Positions 1 through 11,339 of a stretch of DNA of 64,000 bases are shown in pieces. Source of the DNA: Antedon bifida (Eukaryota > Echinodermata > Crinoidea > Comatulida > Antedonidae); the NCBI GenBank assembly GCA_963402885.1, contig OY727094.1:35528501-35592500 (forward strand), read 5' to 3'. Position numbers and translations under genes: made by a program. How positions within the stretch are numbered: the stretch's first letter is position 1; the number at the start of each line of letters is the position of its first letter. The notes under the pieces were generated by a model that had not been told where the DNA came from, ran no database searches, and was given only the letters and a program-made list of their open reading frames with translations.

Positions 1-325
1 AATAGTTTGGCATGATCTAATAAAACTGTTTTGTTTTAAAAATTATTACATGGTCTGAATACAATTCAATTGTTTATAGTACACCGTACACATGTAATCA
101 AATCAAATCTTTATTTGTTCTATATATAAAATGTGTACATGGAAAAATTGTTTTCCTCCTCGACAGAAAATATGGTAAAACATTCACAATTATTTTGAAT
201 GAAATTACAATTAAAAACATTCAAATAATGTACACATGTACTGTACACACGTACTTGTACACGTGTTCTAGTATTTCAAAAGTTCACATTTTGCATAATT
301 ACTGTATTTGCTATGTTTTTTTCAG

Positions 326-3300
326 AGATGCCATCCTGAGAGATAAGCAGCGTTTGATCCTACTACAAACACTAGTGTCAGGCTTGGACTTTGTTCAGTT
401 TGATCCAGAATTAGTAAGTGGTTTTACAGTACTTTATGTCATTCATATCTTAGTTCTCAAATTTAAAGTAAATCTTACTAATTAAGTATGATATGTGTTC
501 TCTAAAGCGTGGTTCCTACTAGTACGCAACGCAAGGACGTAACGCAACACAAAGTGATCGCAAGCGATGGGTTATTCGAACAGTTACGTGTGATTGGTCA
601 ACTCGCTTGCGTTGCATCTAATTCCTTGTGTTGCATCTACATCCTTGCATTGCATCTACATCCTTGCATTGCATCTACATCCTTGCATTGCTAGTGGAAA
701 CCACGTTTTAACCATCTAAACAGTGTAGCAACAATGTGCATGTAAATTGGAGAAGTTTAATTACAAATTACATTTATAAAAACACCAAATGCGTAATAAA
801 CTTTCCCATGACGTTAAAAAATATATTTTAATCATATTTTATCATAATCAATGAAGGATAACCCACTGCTTGTATTGAATTGTATCCTTCATTGAAAAGG
901 AAAATTATAGGTTTTAATTATAAAACTAATAAAATAAATATTAAAGTCTATGCAAATTTTGCCAATAATCACTCTGATTGGAGAAGTCTTGTTAAGTGTG
1001 CTATGTCACAAGACGTTCAGCGTTTGTGATGATTTTCTGATGAATTGTAATAACTGATGCAGTGTACATGGTTTGTTTGTCTCTAGAACAATGCTTACTT
1101 GGATTTGGTTAGTCACATGCCACGCTCCGCAACTAAATTAGATGAGGAAAAAGAAGACAATTATTTTAACTATGATACCGCCTCGATCGGAAGTAGTGAA
1201 TCGGCGTGTGCTACAAACAGTCCAATAGAAAGCAGAGTAAGAACAAACTCACAATGTATAGAATGCAGCGGAGAAACTATTGTCTACGGCGATGATGATG
1301 TGGAGACAGACGGTGGAATCACAGAAGAAAGATCAATTAATCAAGAATTGTTAAGAAGTTCATCTATAAGTGATGGAGAATGTAATGTAAAAACTGTAGA
1401 AATTACATCAAATCTATGTGAATATGACCAGAACCATGCAATAGACACACAACCAATTGAAGTACTAACACAGTGTTTAAATATTTCAAAGGAGGAGCCA
1501 TTTAAACCAGTTGATAAACCAGATGCCTTATCTGAGAAAAATGATTTACCGGTTGAAGTGTCAAATACTTCAATAGGAGTTGATAAACCAACACAATGTT
1601 TAGATGCCTTATTAGAAAAAAATGATTTTTCCGTTGATGTCTTGGATATCTCAAAAGAGAAACCGTTGAGAAGGGTTTTCAGAGAGGAATCTATTACAGA
1701 TGATCTCAACGAAAGTCTGGAAGTTATTCATATTTTTCAGAAAAAAAGTAAAAAAGGGAAGCGTAAGAAAAGAAGAGCATCTAAGACTCCTTCCAACAAA
1801 GAGACTGTGAGCTTAAACTCTGAAGATGGTACCGTTAGTATGACCAGTGAGGAGAGCTGGTCCAGTACTCCAATGTCTTTCAGTGACAATGTCAGTTTTT
1901 CATCATTAGGAGACTCTATACGTGCGGACGATCATTTAAACAGTCCATTTATTCGTAGTGAAAATCCTTCACCCAGCCAATTATCCTTCACAAGAGATAA
2001 TAATATATTAGCAGGACACTTAAATTCACCAGTAATCATGACAGAAGAAACAAAAGAGAAATCATTTAGTACAGACTTTACAGATTGCAATAATCCTGAG
2101 CTTCCCAGGAGATTCAGCACAGAACAAATTAAAGCTGATGAAACAAATAATTTATTAGAAAATAATGTTAATAAAAATAAAAAAATATCAGATGGGGATC
2201 ACATGCTAGTGGATGGTGGTCACATGCTAGCAGATGGTGGTCACAGGCTAGTGGATGGTGATCACATGCTAGCAGATAATAAAATAAAGACTGATTCTAG
2301 ATTTGGATATGCTTCCAGTGATGCTAAAACAGATGACAGGTTGGAAGATGAAAAGTCCCAACCAGAAAGAGCAGATACATCATTTGAGCATCTTGTCGAA
2401 ACATCATTGCAACAGGAGGTTGATAAAAGTCTTCAAGATGGCAGTTATGAAAGCCTCTTTTCAAGTCCAGTTCATCAGAAGTTTGATGAAACTGATAAGC
2501 CTTTGAAGTCATCTGAGAACGTTGTTTCAAGTCCAGAACAATCTTCTCCATCTCAGAGCTTCTCTGATAAGGAGTCTTTGCAGGAATCCAGAACAAGTGT
2601 TGGCAATGAATCCAGTGTGATGGAACCAAGTGAGACCAGTGATTGTGGAGAATTGAATCAGGATTCTGTCAGTGCATCAGGTGCGGCATCAGTTGCCATC
2701 AGCATGCAGCCTGAACCAGACATTGAAATGAAGTAAGTTGATTGCTGCAAATAGCATTCACTAAATATATATATATATAAATATTTTGTTGTTTTTAGTT
2801 TCAAGGTTAGTTTTTTTTCATGGTTTTCAGAAGTGCCTTGAGCACTTTGTGGATATGTGCGCTTTATAAATCTTATTATTTTATCTTATCATTTGAGCTT
2901 TTGATTTTCGTAGGACCTACCGTAAAACCTTGAAAGGAAGCCAAGTTGTAAAAAGAAGCTCTTTGATTTTGATTTTTTTATTATTTAATTTCTAATCAAC
3001 AGACTTGACAACAACAGAAAGCTATTTCTTATGCTGGAGATATTCAAGAATGAAAGTGAAGAGTTTAGGAAGGTGAGTACAAGTTTGTATTTTCAATAGT
3101 AAAACAAATTTTATGAAATGATATCATGAAATGATGTATGATATAAAGCTTGCTTGCGTTACAATCCCACCAGACTCAAAAGTAATTGGGTTTGGGTATA
3201 AGGATTTGATTCGTGTGTTTCTCTTGTGTGTAATTTCTTGTTATGGATCATGTTATGCAATTATTTAGCAAGCATTTTTTGATAATAATACATTTTTGGA

Positions 3301-6300
3301 CAATCATACAAAAATGTTTGAACAGGAATTTCTTTATTTTTTTACAATACATAATTACTACTGTAACTACAGTAAAGTAATTTTTACATGATCCCTTTGC
3401 TAGAATGTGTGTTTTCGATGCAAAGATAATTTGAAAAAAAAAAAGTTGATGATGATCTTTTTTATCGTCTTAGATGTTTCACCTCACTACTGGTCATTCT
3501 GAGGGCGACATTCAACCAGTCTTTGTTCTACTCACGGACCAAGCTTTGTACTTATTAAGAAAGGGTAAGAATTGCGACGACCTATGACCTATGATCTAGT
3601 TTAGACATGCCTTGCAAAGCTTGAAAATATTGACAAATTATTTAGATGATATTTTGGTATTTTGTTTTTCAGGAGACTCTGACTTGTCGTATTCTGTGGA
3701 ATCAAGAATTCAATACAATGATTTAGATTATATATCGGTAAGTTTAATACTATCCTAAAACTAAAAACATGAAAAAAGAATTCCTCATATTAAAAGGAAT
3801 TAAATCATTTTATTCATATAAACGATTCATTGAAATATAATTGTGTTGTTAGGTGAGTTTGAATTACCAGATAATTCAGCTGGTCTGTGTGAATAGAAGG
3901 AAGCAATACTGGCTGTCAAATGGATGTGAATCAAGCACTAAGTAATCACTGTTTATTTTAATTCTATAAATAGAAATATTATTACAGTCAACTCTCCCAA
4001 TACCGGCACCTTTGGACTGGCCAAATAGGCCTTGTTTTCCAAAGTGTGGTACAGTCAACTCTCCCAATACCAGACACCTTTGGGCTGGTCTAATATTTCT
4101 AGCTTTCCGTAAAGTCTGGTATTCGGAATGTGTTTTAATGGTTACAAAAAATAATTTGGGATCTTTTGTTTCTCAAGAAAACTTGGAAGAGAATTTCTGG
4201 TTTTCAGTATTGGGAGAGTTGAAAATATTTGTTTATCACTACTGTCCAGCACCTATTGAGGAGTTCAAAAAGAGGACTATTAAAAATGCATTAAATAAAC
4301 AAAGCAAAATATTTGTTTTAATGCAATGGCTACACCTATTAAACTGAAACTTGGTTGGGTTACACCTCAACCTTTACTATTGGTTAGTTTGATGCATACA
4401 TTCTTGTTTTTGAGTCATTTTGGGCTAGGCTGACTAAAAACAATGTATACATTTATCTTTCTATTTCTTACCAGAAAATGTGCTTTTTCAGATATTTTTT
4501 AGATGAACTTAAGCAAATCATGAAAGGAGGAAGTCGGACAAAGGGTTTACCGAGTGTTCTCACGGATGCCACCACGCAGAAGATTATGCTTTGCAAGTTT
4601 GTTGCGCAACAATCAGATTGTGATGTAAATAATCTCATATTATATCTTAACTTTATACGATAAGCTCCACTATTTGTGTTTAATTTCTCTTGAGTAGTTT
4701 CTTTTTGCTGTCTGGGTTTGTTTGGTTCTAGAAATACATCATAGATTAAAAATATTAGTTTAGAATTAAATGTCAAACTGTCATAGGAAACAAAAACTTA
4801 TATTCCCATCCTTCTTGACTCTCTGAAATCTTACTCCTTAGGACGATCGAAGTATATTGAAACGTCAAGAAACTCAACAGTTCTTTTCAGACCTAATACA
4901 CATGGTCTACCGCAATGTCAGAGTCTGTAAATAATATGTAAACTTAATCTTTATATATCAACATAGGAAATAAATTGTTTTTCATTTTGTATCAATATAA
5001 AATATAATTGGTGAGCAAAATGACCAAATACTAATAATAGCAAAATTACTTCAACAACATTCATAATTGGTTTTTTTTTCTCTTAAAACTATTCCAAAGT
5101 ATTAGTATAAAATCAATACTCATTCTGCTATTTAATAACAGGTCGCAGATGTTCAAATCCTTCTCTACTCATTGGTCCACTGGGAAGACTTGACCAATTC
5201 TCTTGCAGCTGCTGACCTACAGCTATACCGGTCACCTGTGGTCAAGGAGGGCAAGCTAGACTGTAAGGTTCCAAGTTCCAAATTGTTCTACGCCTACTGG
5301 AAGCCTTGTTATTGTCTGCTCAAACACGATACGTTTCATAAGTTTGCTCAGAAAGATAGTGATGAGCCTGAGTTGTCGGTGCAATTACGGTAAGTTGAAA
5401 ATTACTGTATTGGCTGCAAATTACTGTATTGGCTGCAAATTACTGTATTGGCTGCAAATTACTGTACTGGTTGCAAATTTCTGTATTGGCTGCTACTATT
5501 GTATTGGAAGAAAACAAACCAATGGTAATGTGTTTTTCTGAAATATAAAATATTGGTATCAATGTTTAGGTCAAATCGTTTCGGCGGATGTCGGCGAGTG
5601 CGTAATGGAGATCGACCGTATGCCTTTGAACTCATTCTGGATGATGGCTCCTCACTGCAAGTTGCCTGCGAAAATGAAATGGAAGTCTCTGATTGGCTAC
5701 AAGCCATCTGCACTATAGTTGCACAAAGTGTACGTTTTTTTTAATTGGGTAAAATATATATATACTGCTGAATGATATATTTTGGTACAGTACAATATTT
5801 GTATGTAAAAAGAAAAATTCACATACATTTTTTGGTTTAAAAAAAGAATGAAACATCAAAATTATTCTTATTTTATTTATTATTAATGGTGCATAGAAAA
5901 ATAACAAGAAACTACCAGTAATATTGGATTTTCAAGAAGAAAAACCCACGGGCAAAAAAAAAAAAATAAAAATAAAATAATGTATCCATCACAACTCTTA
6001 ATTCTCACAGATGACGTCTAAAATTGAGGGTAACGCGCCTTCTCCCTGCCAGCCTTGTTGTCTAGTCGTGTCGGATACCAAGCTGTTTCTTTGTCACGAA
6101 GACTGTCAAACGCAATTCTACCGCATTCTTGGTAGCTGTAATATATGTGACATCACCAGTCTACAGATGGACTATGCACTACAGTCTTATTCAATAGTTG
6201 TAAGTATTATATAATAGTTATGTTACATGTTTATTTATTTTGACTATATTTTATATGGGTGATCCATCCAGCTGAAGCTGACCATTAGACAGTACACACA

Positions 6301-9300
6301 CTATGACAAGATAATTAGATCACTGAAAATATAACAGTATAATATATTTATATTTTTTTTTTTATTTTATTCCTTTCATATAATAATATTAATTAATGCA
6401 ATGATAAATTTAAAAGCAAATTACTGAGGAAATGACAATGCTGTGGGTATTAGTGGCTAGATATCAATGGAGATACAATTAAAATAAGCACTAAAAATGA
6501 CAATGCTGTGGGTATTAGTGGCTAGATATCAATAGAGATACAAATAAAATAAGCATTGAAAAAATGACAATGCTGTGGGTATTAGTGGCTAGATATCAAT
6601 GGAGATACAAATAAAATAAGCACTAAAAATGACAATGCTTTGGGTATCAGTGGCTAGATATCAATAGAGATACAAATAAAATAAGCATTGAAAAAATGAC
6701 AATGCTGTGGGTATTAGTGGCTAGATATCAATGGAGATACAAATAAAATAAGCACTGAAAATGACAATGCTTTGGGTATTAGTGGCTAGGTATCAATGGA
6801 GATACAAATAAAATAAGCACTAAAAATGACAATGCTGTGGGTATTAGTGGCTAGATATCAATGGAGATACAAATAAAATAAGCACTGAAAAAATGACAAT
6901 GATGTGGGTATCAGTGGCTAGGTATCAATGGAGATACAAATAAAATAAGCACTAAAAATGACAATGCTGTGGGTATCAGTGGCTGGATATCAATAGAGAT
7001 ACAAATAAAATAAGCACTGAAAAAATGACAATGATGTGGGTATTAGTGGCTAGATATCAATGGAGATACAAATAAAATAAGCACTGAAAATGACAATGCT
7101 TTGGGTATTAGTGGCTAGGTATCAATGGAGATACAAATAAAATAAGCACTAAAAATGACAATGCTGTGGGTATTAGTGGCTAGATATCAATGGAGATACA
7201 AATAAAATAAGCACTGAAAAAATGACAATGATGTGGGTATCAGTGGCTAGGTATCAATGGAGATACAAATAAAATAAGCACTAAAAATGACAATGCTGTG
7301 GGTATCAGTGGCTAGGTATCAATGGAGATACAAATAAAATAAGCACTGAAAAAATGACAATGATGTGGGTATCAGTGGCTAGGTATCAATAGAGATACAA
7401 ATAAAATAAACATTGAAAAAATGACAATGCTGTGGGTATTAGTGGCTAGATATCAATGGAGATACAAATAAAATAAGCACTGAAAATGACAATGCTTTGG
7501 GTATTAGTGGCTAGATATCAATGGAGATACAAATAAAATAAGCACTGAAAATGACAATGCTGTGGGTATCAGTGGCTAGATATCAATGGAGATACAAATA
7601 AAATAAGCACTAAAAATGACAATGCTGTGGGTATCAGTGGCTGGATATCAATGGAGATACAAATAAAATAAGCACTAAAAATGACAATGCTGTGGGTATC
7701 AGTGGCTAGATATCAATAGAGATACAAATAAAATAAGCACTGAAAATGACAATGCTGTGGGTATCAGTGGCTAGATATCAATGGAGATACAAATAAAATA
7801 AGCACTAAAAATGACAATGCTGTGGGTATTAGTGGCTAGATATCAATGGAGATACAAATAAAATAAGCACTGAAAATGACAATGCTGTGGGTATTAGTGG
7901 CTAGATATCAATGGAGATACAAATAAAATAAGCACTAAAAATGACAATGCTGTGGGTATTAGTGGCTAGATATCAATGGAGATACAAATAAAATAAGCAC
8001 TGAAAAAATGACAATGCTGTGGGTATCAGTGGCTAGATATCAATGGAGATACAAATAAAATAAGCACATACAAAATGACAATGTTATGGGTATCAGTGGC
8101 TAGATATCAATAGAGATACAAATAAAATAAGCAACAAGCTAAATCAAAACAATAAAGTAAAAATGCCAGAAACCTTCGGAAAACACTATTCCATCATCTT
8201 ATTCAATAAGTTATAGTTTAATGGTATAGTTAATTTAATGTATATTACTGAAGTAAAACAATGAATCTACTGCAGTATTAATATTAATCTTGTAAATTTT
8301 CTGCTAGAAATTTAATGACGGTGAGGGCGACAATCCATGGGTGTTTTATTTCATGAGCGCAGCCGAGAAACAGAAGTTTGAACTTGCGGTCAGTGATGCG
8401 TGGCAGAAATCAAAACAGGTTTGTACACGTTGAAATCCTCTTTTGTCCACACTGCAATATGCCCATATATGGATACGATGATGTCATATCACTACCATAT
8501 TTAAGCATATCACCACCATATTTGGGCACATCACACCTTTTAGGTCAAACTAGTTTGATAGTGTAGACAGAGCTTTACATTGAGCAGTGTTTTACCAGTT
8601 GCAGCAACAGCAGGATGTGCATTATTTATCTGTAGGTAGGCGATACAGAAATCATGAATTGATTAGTTGTGGGTTAATTTTTACTTCATTTTTCATGTAA
8701 TTCAATATTTAGTACGAAAATATAAAAAATTATCAATGTATGTTTTCTGTATTGTTTACCTACAAAAGAATATATTTCATAATGATGGAATGATTGCAGG
8801 AATATAATTTTATTTCAAACTAATTTTTTTTTTTACTTTTAAAATTGTGATTATATTGAACATTTTTGTATTTGTTTTTCTTTTTTGTAATTGCATGTAA
8901 TGTATTTAATGTAAAGTTCCCTATTTTACAATACATCCATATTTTATATCTGCTATTTTTGTAAGCCTGTTTTATCATGTGAGCATGCTCAAATCAAGAT
9001 GTCTATATAACCACTTAGGCTGCTGTCTTAAGACACTAAAGTTTGTGCTTAATAAAGTAATATCTATAGGTGCATTAACGCCTTCTGATTGGTCAGTGCT
9101 TGCTGGATCCATATCACTATATCCATATATATCGAATGTTGATCTTGTCATCTACTCTGCTTTTAAGTTTGTGTCTTAAGTTTGTATCTGCTTGTAGACC
9201 TAATTGATTTTCTATGCCTGTAACAAGATTACATATAAATTTGTTGGATCCATTTATTTAAGTAAGGGGTTAACTTCTTATCCTAAACAAATATTGCATG

Positions 9301-9707
9301 CTTTAGATTCTAGCCTTTGTTTTCACAATAGATACAGTAACAGTAACTTACGACATAGTTATTACAATATGTTTTAAACAAAAAACACTTTAAGCAACAT
9401 TACCATAACCAAGAAGCCAGAAGTTAAAGAACATTAGGTTTAAGTTTAGAACTTAATTTCACCATTTTTTAGGCCGTCAACCTCATCCCCATTTCTCCCA
9501 ATTTTAAAAGCCTAGATCCACGACTGTACCTATAAACAAGATTCATATTATTTTTAACTACACCTTTTTCAGGCTGTTTTGCCTATTAAACCCATTGATG
9601 AAGACAAAGTCAAACAACGTTGTCAGGAGTGCTTTTTATTAATCCAGTCGTCATGGCAACGAAGTGATAGTTTACTTCGGGGAAGAGTGGGTGGTAATAT
9701 ATGGTGA
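326..9707 (+). CDS. PLEKHM2: PLEKHM2 (SKIP) orthologue, 5'-truncated by window edge
   Basis: Adaptor that in vertebrates links Arl8 on lysosomes to kinesin-1 light chain and drives lysosomes outward. Coding exons, phase-checked: 326-413, 1087-2732, 3003-3072, 3474-3564, 3673-3737, 3853-3941, 4492-4624, 5142-5389, 5570-5729, 6011-6199, 8308-8418, 9573-9707 (TGA). About 1007 residues lie in the window; most of the N-terminal RUN domain (roughly 125 residues) lies upstream. The first exon is the RUN end (LVSGLDFVQF) and continues into YLDLVSHMP. A long disordered exon 2 follows, then the conserved C-terminal half: VLLTDQALYLLRKG, CVNRRKQYWL, a PH domain, APSPCQPCCLVVSDTKLFLC, and the C-terminal LIQSSWQRSDSLLRGR. 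These match vertebrate PLEKHM2 nearly motif for motif, so the family call is firm. Oddities: the W-acidic kinesin-binding motifs are not found, and one intron holds a 1.7-kb tandem array. Confidence 0.93.
505..712. mobile_element. MITE family B copy with expanded right end
   Basis: The ends 'gtggttcctactag' and 'ctagtggaaaccac' form inverted repeats. The interior has CGCAACGCAAGGACGTAACG and GTGATTGGTCAACTCGCTTGCG, seen again in many family B copies. The right side carries about four copies of the 17-bp unit 'gcatctacatccttgca'. Non-coding, in a PLEKHM2 intron. Confidence 0.75.
1087..2732 (+). other. PLEKHM2: PLEKHM2 exon 2: long disordered linker between RUN and PH-like regions
   Basis: A single 1646-bp exon encoding an acidic, Ser-rich linker. 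It opens with NNAYLDLVSHMP, the conserved end of the RUN region. Near 1720-1790 lies LEVIHIFQKKSKKGKRKKRR, matching the LEVI plus lysine-rich patch of vertebrate PLEKHM2 and showing that the linker itself is orthologous. The only Trp in the exon is in EESWSSTP; there is no Trp-Asp/Glu motif. An internal 7-residue repeat (D-G-[DG]-H-[MR]-L-[VA]) occurs four times at 2191-2274. A looser duplication (TQCL...EKND...SKE.P) spans about 1470-1665. Confidence 0.88.
2191..2274 (+). repeat. 21-bp x4 in-frame coding repeat in PLEKHM2 linker
   Basis: Four tandem copies of a 21-bp unit encode D-G-[D/G]-H-[M/R]-L-[V/A]. The unit is in frame and lies in a disordered part of the linker, so copy number could vary without breaking the protein. 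Confidence 0.9.
2828..2889 (+). mobile_element. Short retroelement-like 3' tail (CR1/L2-type or SINE fragment)
   Basis: The stretch from 'gccttgagcactttgtgg' to 'gctttataaatcttattatt' is repeated in reverse complement at 45885-45937. The 'GCGCT(T/A)TATAAAT' plus short AT-repeat ending resembles CR1/L2-like 3' tails and their dependent SINEs. It lies in the PLEKHM2 intron after exon 2. Family assignment is inference. Confidence 0.5.
3983..4222. mobile_element. mariner/Tigger-like MITE with duplicated left end
   Basis: The left end 'tacagtcaactctcccaata' recurs after 64 bp (4047 onward), and its reverse complement 'tattgggagagttga' closes the element near 4221. A start of TACAGT..AACTCTC is typical of Tc1/mariner (pogo/Tigger) ends. 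No transposase ORF is present. It lies in a PLEKHM2 intron. Confidence 0.55.
5142..5729 (+). other. PLEKHM2: PLEKHM2 PH domain exons
   Basis: Two exons (5142-5389 and 5570-5729) encode a pleckstrin-homology domain: KEGKLDCK at its start, YWKPCYCLL as the second strand, then GGCRRV..DRPYAFELIL, and the invariant Trp of the final helix in SDWLQAI. The order and spacing match the PH domain of vertebrate PLEKHM2. Confidence 0.85.
5399..5495. repeat. 19-bp minisatellite just after a splice donor
   Basis: About five copies of a 19-bp unit 'aaattactgtattggctgc' begin within 10 bases of the donor of the first PH exon (exon end 5389). The last copies are diverged. Confidence 0.85.
6414..8137. repeat. 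65-67-bp minisatellite, 26 copies, in a PLEKHM2 intron
   Basis: I count 26 copies of a unit that reads 'aaatgacaatgctgtgggta', then 'ttagtggctagatatcaatg', then 'gagatacaaataaaataagc'. They fill most of the intron between 6199 and 8308. Variants (aatgctttggg, aatgatgtggg, ctaggtatc) recur in blocks, pointing to spread of multi-unit segments. One unit of the same sequence occurs alone at about 12717-12790 inside a longer element, so the array probably grew from that element's internal segment. Confidence 0.95.
8436..8576. mobile_element. MITE family A copy, left end eroded
   Basis: The core 'gatgatgtcatatcactacc' and right end 'gtttgatagtgtagacagag' match family A copies elsewhere in the window. 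It begins about 18 bp after PLEKHM2 exon 11 (ends 8418). No coding capacity. Confidence 0.75.
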
Positions 9708-9909
9708 AGAAACAAGAAATGAGGTATTCTTCTTTATTTGATTACTTATTGATTTTATCTTATGCATATTATATATCAACAATATGTCACATTTTGATTT
9801 TTTAAAACATGTTATCGATTTTATTCTTCTGCACATTAACAGACAAATTGCAGCACTTAACATTTACATTGTGTGTTGTGATTTTATGCATAATGTTGAA
9901 TACCTTTTG

Positions 9910-9915
9910 AATAAA
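9910..9915 (+). terminator. Candidate PLEKHM2 poly(A) signal AATAAA
   Basis: First good AATAAA after the TGA at 9705-9707, giving a 3' UTR of about 200-230 bp. The choice rests on motif and distance only; no transcript end is visible. Confidence 0.4.
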
Positions 9916-10171
9916 TTATATCTACAAATGCAGACGTCTGTTGCATCTAGAATCTCAAAGATTTCTGTCTCTAAAAAATGAACATGTTGCAATTATTAAA
10001 AGATTTAATGCCTAATTGTAAAAACTAAAATAGTATTGTACTGCAAATATTAATAATAATTATTATACAAATAATGAATGTTTATGAGTGTAATGTTACA
10101 AATAATGCCATGAGGTGAATTGGTTTATATTTCAACGAGGTGAAATATAACTACTGTAGTAGTAGTACGAC

Positions 10172-10388
10172 CAAACAATCCTAGGCCTAGCTAGGCTCAT
10201 GTGACCCACAATCGTCCAATCAGAGGTCAAACAATCCTACGCCAGGCTCATGTGACCCACAATCGTCCAATCAGAGGTCAAACAATCTTACGCCAGGCTA
10301 GGCTCATGTGACCCACAATCGTCCAATCAGAGGTCAAACAATCCTAGGCCAGGCTAGGCTCATGTGACCCACAATCGTCCAATCAAAT
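10172..10388. repeat. 51-57-bp tandem repeat x4
   Basis: Four copies of a unit containing 'gctcatgtgacccacaatcg' and 'tccaatcagaggtcaaacaa' follow PLEKHM2. Copies differ by small insertions in the CCTAGGC portion. Confidence 0.9.
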
Positions 10389-10837
10389 GACTGGAATTTA
10401 TGTAGGTGTTATATAATATTTATTAGAACATACAGTACTTTATTCTATTGTCAATTATTTACTAGGTATCACACAATAATTTGAAGAATGTATTGAATGT
10501 TTTTTTTCTTTCCATTTTGTAGTAAATGCAAACAACGCACAGAGTACTGAGTAATGATGAGGAAATCCTGCATATTATCCAACACACCTTTACATACATC
10601 ACTGTGTAGTACAGCTACGGATTGTTATTTATAATTTATAATAGGTGCTATATAAATATTTAAATCATGCCTTCTCATTACCAAATATTGCTCTTTTTGT
10701 GGCAATAAGATATCTCGACTAGAAAGTTTAAAGAATTATCAAGAATAATTATTTAATTCATTTTTTTCTGTGTATGTAACTCTTGGCATCGGTTGCATCG
10801 GCAAGATTTATCAGTATGAATAGCTTCCAACTGGTGT

Positions 10838-11045
10838 TAAGCTCTGTCTACACTATCAAACTTTATGTGACAAAAAAATGTGATGTGCCCATATATGGAC
10901 ATGATGATGTCATATCACTACCATATTTAGGAATATCACTACCATATTTAGGAATATCACTACCATATTTAGGAATATCACTACCATATTTGGGCACATC
11001 ACATTTTTTTGTCACATAAAGTTTGATAGTGTAGACAGAGCTTTA
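10838..11045. mobile_element. MITE family A, complete copy with TTA flanks
   Basis: Inverted ends AGCTCTGTCTACACTATCAA and its complement at 11020-11042, with TTA on both outer sides. A TTA target duplication fits PIF/Harbinger-type transposition. The core carries three extra tandem copies of 'catatttaggaatatcacta'. No ORF of meaningful length. Confidence 0.85.
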
Positions 11046-11339
11046 AAAATGATAAAAAACAAACACTTGTCTAGTCTTGGTAGGCTAGGCCTAGCCACTA
11101 GAAATATTAAACAAGAGAAAGTATAACAAATATATATGTTGTGAATTTGATTTATTTTTAGATACATCTTACAGTATACCATTATTATGATATTATGATT
11201 AATATTGTTGATTTCTAGATAATGGAGAACACTGCCCTCAACTCGTAGTATAATTTATTTATTTCTTGTATAAAATTAACAAAATATCGACTTACTTAAT
11301 ATGTATTAAGGGAGCATGAGCAAAACAGATTATGTGATT

